64,000 nt of DNA from an uncultured Oscillospiraceae bacterium (lineage in GTDB: Bacteria > Bacillota > Clostridia > Oscillospirales > Oscillospiraceae). Positions 59,820-64,000 of this stretch are shown in pieces (position 1 is the stretch's first letter; each line of letters begins with the position of its first letter). The translations under genes and the position numbers were made by a program. Location: positions 1 to 64,000 of the forward strand of contig CAKUHU010000006.1 of NCBI GenBank assembly GCA_934659425.1. The letters run 5' to 3'. The notes below the pieces were generated by a model. The model did not search any database. It saw only the letters and a list, made by a program, of their open reading frames with translations, and had not been told where the DNA came from.

Positions 59820-61552
59820 ATATCAAGATCAATGGCCGGGACGTGAAGGTCCAAGAGGAGACCACGATCCTGACAGCAGCCAGAGAGGCTGGAGTGCCCA
59901 TTCCCCACCTGTGCTATTTGAAGGGCGTCAATGAGATTGCCGCCTGCCGGATGTGTATGGTAGAGGTGGAGGGTGCGGAGCATTTGGTGCCCGCCTGTGA
60001 CAACAAAGTGTCTGAGGGAATGGTGATCCGTACCAATACTGCCAGAGTTCGGAAGGCCAGAAGGACCAATTTGCGGCTCCTTCTCTCTCAGCACGATTCC
60101 AGCTGCACGACGTGCGTGCGCAGCGGCAGCTGTGAGCTGCAGAGATTGGCCCACGACTTAAACGTCCATTTCCAGCCCTATCAGCTCCAGCCGGAGCGGG
60201 CCCGGGTGGATTTGGAGACGCCTATCGTGCGGGAAGCCAGCAAGTGCATCAAATGTATGCGGTGTGTTCAGGTCTGCGACAAGATTCAAGGGATGAACAT
60301 CTGGGATGTGACGGGGACAGGCGGAAGAACGACGGTGGATGTGTCCTATAACCGGCGGTTAAAGGATACCAACTGTACCTTCTGCGGTCAGTGCGTCACC
60401 CACTGTCCCACCGGAGCACTGACCGCCCGGGATGACACCGAGCGGGTCCTTCGGATGCTGGAGGATCCGGAGATCGTCACAGTGGTCCAGGTGGCCCCGG
60501 CAGTGCGGGTGGCCTGGGCGGAGGGCTTTGGGCTGCCCCGGGAGCAGGCCGCCACGGGCCGGATGGTGGCGGCACTGAAGCGGATCGGATTTGACTATGT
60601 ATTTGATACCAACTTTGCCGCCGACCTCACCATTATGGAAGAGGGGAGCGAATTGGTGGAACGGCTCACCCACCGGGAGAAATATGCCTGGCCCATGTTC
60701 ACTTCCTGCTGCCCTGGATGGGTGCGGTTTTTGAAGTCCCAGTACCCCCAGTACACAGATAACCTGTCCACGGCAAAGTCCCCGCAGCAGATGTTCGGCG
60801 CGGTGGTCAAGAGCTACTTTGCGCAGAAAATTGGAGTGGATCCTCATAAGCTGTTTGTGGTTTCTATCATGCCCTGCTCTGCGAAAAAGGCGGAGAGTGA
60901 ACTGCCCTCCATGCGGGATGCCTGCGGAGATCCGGACGTGGATGTGTCCCTCACCACTCGGGAGATGGCCCGGTTGTTCCGCAGCGATTACATCATTCCG
61001 GAGGATTTGGAGGAGTGTGAGTTCGACAGCCCCTTGGGGACGGGAACCGGTGCGGCGGCGATATTCGGGGCCACCGGCGGCGTGATGGATGCGGCGCTGC
61101 GCAGCGCCTACTATCTGGTGACGGGAAAAAATCCGGATGCCGATGCCTTTTCCGCCATCCGGGGAGACCAGCCCTGGCGGGAGGCGGTATTTGCGGTCCC
61201 TGGAGCGGGGGAGATCCGGGTGGCCGCAGTGAGCGGGTTGGGAAATACCCGCGCATTGATGGAGATGATTGCCTCGGGAAAAGCGCAATATGACTTTGTG
61301 GAAGTGATGGCCTGCCCCGGCGGCTGCGCAGGGGGCGGCGGGCAGCCCATCCATGACGGGATGGAGTTGGCCGGTGTTCGGGGCAGTATGCTTTGGGATA
61401 TGGATGCCGAAGCGAAAGTGCGCTTTTCCCATGAAAACCCAGATGTGCAGGGGTTATATCAGGAGTATATGGGCTCACCGCTGAAGGAGCGGGCTCATCA
61501 TCTGCTTCACACGGACCATAGTGTCTGGCAGATGCCGCAGGAGATGAAATAA
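59813..61552 (+). CDS. hydA: [FeFe]-hydrogenase catalytic subunit
   Basis: A 579-residue monomer-type catalytic subunit with Fe-S relay domains. The N-terminal [2Fe-2S] ferredoxin has AACRMCMVEVEG. A His/Cys cluster is in SQHDSSCTTCVRSGSC, and two [4Fe-4S] sites are CIKCMRCVQVC and CTFCGQCVTHC. The H-cluster motifs are intact: TSCCPGW (L1), MPCSAKKAE (L2) and EVMACPGGCAGGGGQP (L3), so the enzyme should be catalytically competent, unlike hydrogenase-like reductases that lack them. ATG 59813 follows AAAGGAGGG and overlaps the partner gene. Likely evolves or oxidises H2 to balance NAD(P)H in fermentation. Confidence 0.95.
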   Translation: MVNIKINGRDVKVQEETTILTAAREAGVPIPHLCYLKGVNEIAACRMCMVEVEGAEHLVPACDNKVSEGMVIRTNTARVRKARRTNLRLLLSQHDSSCTTCVRSGSCELQRLAHDLNVHFQPYQLQPERARVDLETPIVREASKCIKCMRCVQVCDKIQGMNIWDVTGTGGRTTVDVSYNRRLKDTNCTFCGQCVTHCPTGALTARDDTERVLRMLEDPEIVTVVQVAPAVRVAWAEGFGLPREQAATGRMVAALKRIGFDYVFDTNFAADLTIMEEGSELVERLTHREKYAWPMFTSCCPGWVRFLKSQYPQYTDNLSTAKSPQQMFGAVVKSYFAQKIGVDPHKLFVVSIMPCSAKKAESELPSMRDACGDPDVDVSLTTREMARLFRSDYIIPEDLEECEFDSPLGTGTGAAAIFGATGGVMDAALRSAYYLVTGKNPDADAFSAIRGDQPWREAVFAVPGAGEIRVAAVSGLGNTRALMEMIASGKAQYDFVEVMACPGGCAGGGGQPIHDGMELAGVRGSMLWDMDAEAKVRFSHENPDVQGLYQEYMGSPLKERAHHLLHTDHSVWQMPQEMK

Positions 61553-61643
61553 GGGCGGGGGACTGGACGGATCAAAAGCGGCCTCTCTCTCCCATGCTGG
61601 CGGTGAAGTGCCAAAAGCTATGGAAAAGGGATGAAAAATCTGT

Positions 61644-61649
61644 TATACT
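61644..61649 (+). promoter_or_regulatory. Candidate -10 box of the CoA-transferase gene
   Basis: TATACT at 61644-61649, with only a weak -35-like TGGAAA 17 bases further upstream. It is the best candidate in the 173-base gap after hydA. Confidence 0.35.
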
Positions 61650-61725
61650 GTGTTTGGTTTAGGTTGAAAAATTTGACGATTTTCCGGTAAGGAAAGGGCA
61701 TGATTTTAAAGCGAGGTGTAATGAT

Positions 61726-63063
61726 ATGGATTATCAAGCGCTCTATGAGCAAAAGCGAACCACTCCCGCCGAGGCGGTAAAGCTGATCAAGTCGGGGGAC
61801 TGGGTGGATTACGGCTGGTGCACTAACCATCCTGTGGCCTTGGATAAGGCCTTGGCCGCCCGGAAGGATGAGCTGACCGACGTAAAGGTCCGGGGCGGTG
61901 TCACCATGTGGATGCCGGAAATCTGCAAGGCGGACGATGCAGGTGACCACTTTACCTGGAATGCCTGGCATATGAGCGGGGTCGACCGCAAGATCGTGGC
62001 CAAGGGCATGGGATATTTTATGCCCCTGCGGTATTCTGAGTTGCCCCGGCTCTACCGGGAAAACATCACTGTGGACGTAGCCATGATTCAAGTTACGCCG
62101 ATGGACGCTCACGGCAACTTCAGCTATGGTCTGTCGGCCTCCCATCTGGCAGATATGTTGGAGCGGGCCAAGCACATCATTTTGGAAGTAAATGAGAATA
62201 TGCCATGGGTCAACGGCCTGACGGGCAGTGAGATCAATATCAAGGATGTAGACTTCGTAGTAGAGGGAGAGAATCCCCCAGTGGCTGAACTGGGCGGCGG
62301 TGGAGAGCCCAGCGAGGTGGACAAGACCGTGGCGAAGCTCATTGTATCCGAGATTCCCAATGGGGCCTGCCTGCAGCTGGGGATCGGAGGAATGCCCAAT
62401 GCGGTAGGGTCTATGATTGCCCAGTCTGATTTGAAGGACTTGGGAATCCACACGGAGATGTATGTAGATGCTTTTGTGGACATTGCCAAAGCGGGCAAGA
62501 TCAACGGAAGCAAGAAGAATCTGGACAAGGGGCGTCAAGTCTACGCCTTCGCCGCGGGCACCAAAAAGCTTTACGACTACATAGATCACAATCCAGATGT
62601 TATGGCCGCCCCTGTGGACTATACCAACGATGTGCGGGTGCTGGCGCAGCTGGACAACTTTATCTCTATCAACAATGCCATTGACATAGACCTCTTTGGT
62701 CAAATCAACGCGGAGAGCGCCGGCTTGAAACATATTTCGGGCACGGGCGGCCAGCTGGATTTTGTCATGGGCGCCTACCTCTCCAAGGGGGGAAAGAGCT
62801 TCGTCTGCATGTCCTCCACCGTGGCGGGCAAAGATGGCAGCGTAAAAAGCCGGATTGTCCCCACGCTGACCTCTGGCTCCATCGTCACGGATCCTCGATC
62901 CTGCGTGCAGTACGTGGTCACCGAATATGGCCTTGTGAATTTGAAGGGCCTGAGCACCTGGGAGAGGGCGGAAAAGCTGATCTCCATCGCCCACCCAGAT
63001 TTCCGGGATGAGTTGATCCAGCAGGCGGAGCGGATGGGAATTTGGAGGAGAAGCAACCGGTAA
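61726..63063 (+). CDS. but: Butyryl-CoA:acetate CoA-transferase-like enzyme
   Basis: A 445-residue class I CoA-transferase of the acetyl-CoA hydrolase/4-hydroxybutyrate CoA-transferase group. It resembles the butyryl-CoA:acetate CoA-transferases of gut butyrate producers. The likely CoA-thioester Glu is in [20 protein letters not shown], next to the oxyanion GTGGQLDF, and the CoA-binding [19 protein letters not shown] precedes it. Family end: [20 protein letters not shown]. Preferred reaction: butyryl-CoA + acetate to butyrate + acetyl-CoA. Propionyl- or 4-hydroxybutyryl-CoA cannot be excluded by sequence. It sits next to the hydrogenase, consistent with butyrate fermentation. Confidence 0.85.
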   Translation: MDYQALYEQKRTTPAEAVKLIKSGDWVDYGWCTNHPVALDKALAARKDELTDVKVRGGVTMWMPEICKADDAGDHFTWNAWHMSGVDRKIVAKGMGYFMPLRYSELPRLYRENITVDVAMIQVTPMDAHGNFSYGLSASHLADMLERAKHIILEVNENMPWVNGLTGSEINIKDVDFVVEGENPPVAELGGGGEPSEVDKTVAKLIVSEIPNGACLQLGIGGMPNAVGSMIAQSDLKDLGIHTEMYVDAFVDIAKAGKINGSKKNLDKGRQVYAFAAGTKKLYDYIDHNPDVMAAPVDYTNDVRVLAQLDNFISINNAIDIDLFGQINAESAGLKHISGTGGQLDFVMGAYLSKGGKSFVCMSSTVAGKDGSVKSRIVPTLTSGSIVTDPRSCVQYVVTEYGLVNLKGLSTWERAEKLISIAHPDFRDELIQQAERMGIWRRSNR

Positions 63064-63127
63064 GATTCCCCCTAAAAAGATCCCTGTTGAAAGCAGTATT
63101 TTGTCAAGAATGAGTTTCGTAGAGGAA

Positions 63128-63163
63128 AATCCCCCGACCAATTTTGGCCGGGGGATTTTTTGG
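63128..63163 (+). terminator. Terminator after the CoA-transferase gene
   Basis: AATCCCCCG-CCA and TGG-CCGGGGGATTTTTT form a hairpin with a T-run 65 bases after the stop. Confidence 0.85.
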
Positions 63164-63369
63164 AAAATGTGTCCATGCAGAGGCCTCATCTTTTTATTCA
63201 GGGGGAAAACGGATCCCTTCAGCAGCGATGATTTTGCATATCTGCTTAAGCTTTTTTTACATCATATGAAAAAAAGAAGCGACAAAGGCTTTGTATCTTT
63301 CTCCGATTTTTATATAATAAAATGAAGATAAAGAATGATGTTCTTTATTAAAAAACGAGGCCAAAAAGT

Positions 63370-63537
63370 ATGAAGGACCAGGAACCGAAAGTAAAATCAC
63401 CGGCAAAAGCGCTGACGGTGTTATCTTTTTTTACCGTTCAGGAGCCTGCGTGGGGCGTGACAAAATCCAATATCTACAATATTTTAACTGACTACCTTTC
63501 AATCTATGGGATATTTGGAGCGCACTCCCGCCATCCA
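63370..63537 (+). pseudogene. IclR-family regulator remnant
   Basis: It begins like an IclR regulator: KVKSPAKALTVLSFFTVQEP then WGVT. It then skips the first part of the helix-turn-helix and resumes at KSNIYNILTDYLS. A one-base shift follows and the other frame reads SMGYLERTPAIQ before TAG. The wing helix is thus damaged by a small deletion and a frameshift, and no effector-binding domain follows. Confidence 0.65.
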
Positions 63538-63565
63538 ATAGGTTGCGGAGATCGAGAAGGCGGAG

Positions 63566-63838
63566 GGCATGGATCCAGCTGACGGCAGCACACCGGGGAT
63601 CTTTCAGAAATTCACTTCCCTATTGGGCGGTATAGAGCTGGAGAAGGTGGGGCGATATGAATTTTATGATGCCAGCTGCCAAGAGTGTGTCCGTCTGGCC
63701 ATCTCTACCGGCGAGAGACGGACATTTACCAACATGTTGATCACCACGGGGGTGGCCTGCTCCCCGCGCATAAGGGGAAGGCCCTGGGCTCTGAGAGAAA
63801 AGGGCACAAGAAACGGCCAGCCCCCTAAAAAAGGATGA
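63566..63838 (+). pseudogene. Unidentified gene fragment
   Basis: An open stretch of about 90 codons containing KFTSLLGGIELEKVGRYEFY and CQECVRLAISTGERR. It lies in the same frame as the last IclR-like codons, beyond their stop. It does not look like an IclR effector domain and I cannot name it. The last ~20 codons turn basic and low-complexity. It may be the tail of another gene brought next to the IclR remnant by deletion. Confidence 0.3.
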
Positions 63839-63852
63839 TAGGAGAAGGAGCT

Positions 63853-64000
63853 ATGAACGACAATTTTCATGTAGTGATCCTTGGCCTGGGCCGCACCGCC
63901 CGGGCGGCGGCCGCATATCTGATGCAGAAGGGCTGCGAAGTTACCCTGTGGGGAAGAGATGCCGCAGTGGTCAAGGCACTGAAGGAAGATGGAATGGAGA
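63853..64000 (+). CDS. NAD(P)-binding dehydrogenase, opine-dehydrogenase-like (partial)
   Basis: The first 49 codons of a gene cut by the window end. The Rossmann start is FHVVILGLGRTARAAAAYLM, followed by CEVTLWGRDAAVVKAL, the pattern of opine/octopine or ketopantoate-type dehydrogenases. GGAGAAGGAG precedes ATG 63853. The catalytic domain is outside the window, so the substrate cannot be judged. Confidence 0.65.
   Translation, partial: MNDNFHVVILGLGRTARAAAAYLMQKGCEVTLWGRDAAVVKALKEDGME

Noticed and set aside
1..64000. CRISPR arrays, intact transposases, rRNA genes, replication origin
   Set aside because: No regularly spaced repeats, no transposase motifs, no rRNA sequence and no dnaA/DnaA-box cluster seen on either strand.

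Overview
The window looks like chromosome of an anaerobic, butyrate-forming gut Clostridia (Oscillospiraceae-like, of the Flavonifractor / Intestinimonas / Lawsonibacter kind). This is inferred from gene content: a Na+-pumping oxaloacetate decarboxylase beside ATP-type PEP carboxykinase, an intact [FeFe]-hydrogenase, a butyryl-CoA:acetate-type CoA-transferase, a Firmicutes-type rpsZ, a YloU/YloV pair and AGGAGG ribosome sites throughout. The species cannot be fixed from sequence alone. Most of the window is GC-rich, but the first ~4.5 kb is more AT-rich and looks imported.

Layout. (1) 1-4.5 kb is the eroded end of an integrated element: small accessory genes, a yjdF riboswitch with its gene, a chimeric kinase/sigma-factor ORF, a frameshifted integrase 3' end and an ATTAGCAA repeat cluster. 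It stops at the 3' end of a tRNA-Arg(CCU) gene, a classic attachment site. (2) 4.7-7.5 kb holds a small membrane protein, a HAD phosphatase and prfC. (3) 7.5-12.7 kb (minus) holds the oxaloacetate decarboxylase operon oadA-oadG-BCCP-oadB and pckA. (4) 12.9-15.3 kb is a LuxE/LuxC-like fatty-acyl reductase pair without luciferase genes. (5) 15.3-19.2 kb has a decayed MGMT-like gene, a TatD-associated radical SAM protein with tatD, and an ECF S-component divergent from a MocR-type regulator that lacks the PLP lysine. (6) 19.3-22.2 kb is a copper module, csoR plus copA, with a CopZ-like domain at the CopA C-terminus and a possible internal start. (7) 22.4-31.7 kb carries a paired DNA-repair-type radical SAM system, a thioredoxin-reductase-like gene, a phospholipase-C-like protein, YloU/YloV, a patatin-like protein and proS. 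(8) 31.8-40.4 kb has a broken AraC regulator and then an aromatic amino-acid operon, aroF-aroB-aroA-[DUF3795 pseudogene]-aroC-pheA-aroK-aroQ-aroE, preceded by a Phe/Tyr-rich leader peptide and attenuator. (9) 40.5-41.1 kb is a nitroreductase. (10) 41.6-57.8 kb is the complete S10-spc-alpha ribosomal super-operon with secY, adk, map, a KOW protein, infA and rpoA. (11) 58-64 kb has a GltD/NuoF-fusion oxidoreductase with an [FeFe]-hydrogenase, a CoA-transferase, a decayed IclR regulator and the start of an opine-dehydrogenase-like gene.

How it fits together. Oxaloacetate decarboxylase, PEP carboxykinase, hydrogenase and CoA-transferase form a fermentation core: Na+-coupled energy conservation at the C4/C3 node, H2 evolution for redox balance, and butyrate plus acetyl-CoA exchange. 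The aro operon makes phenylalanine precursors and appears to be controlled by ribosome-mediated attenuation. Several regulators and accessory genes (AraC, IclR, DUF3795, MGMT-like, integrase, kinase/sigma chimera) are visibly decaying, so the accessory content is turning over while the core operons stay intact. No CRISPR array, rRNA gene or intact transposase was seen.
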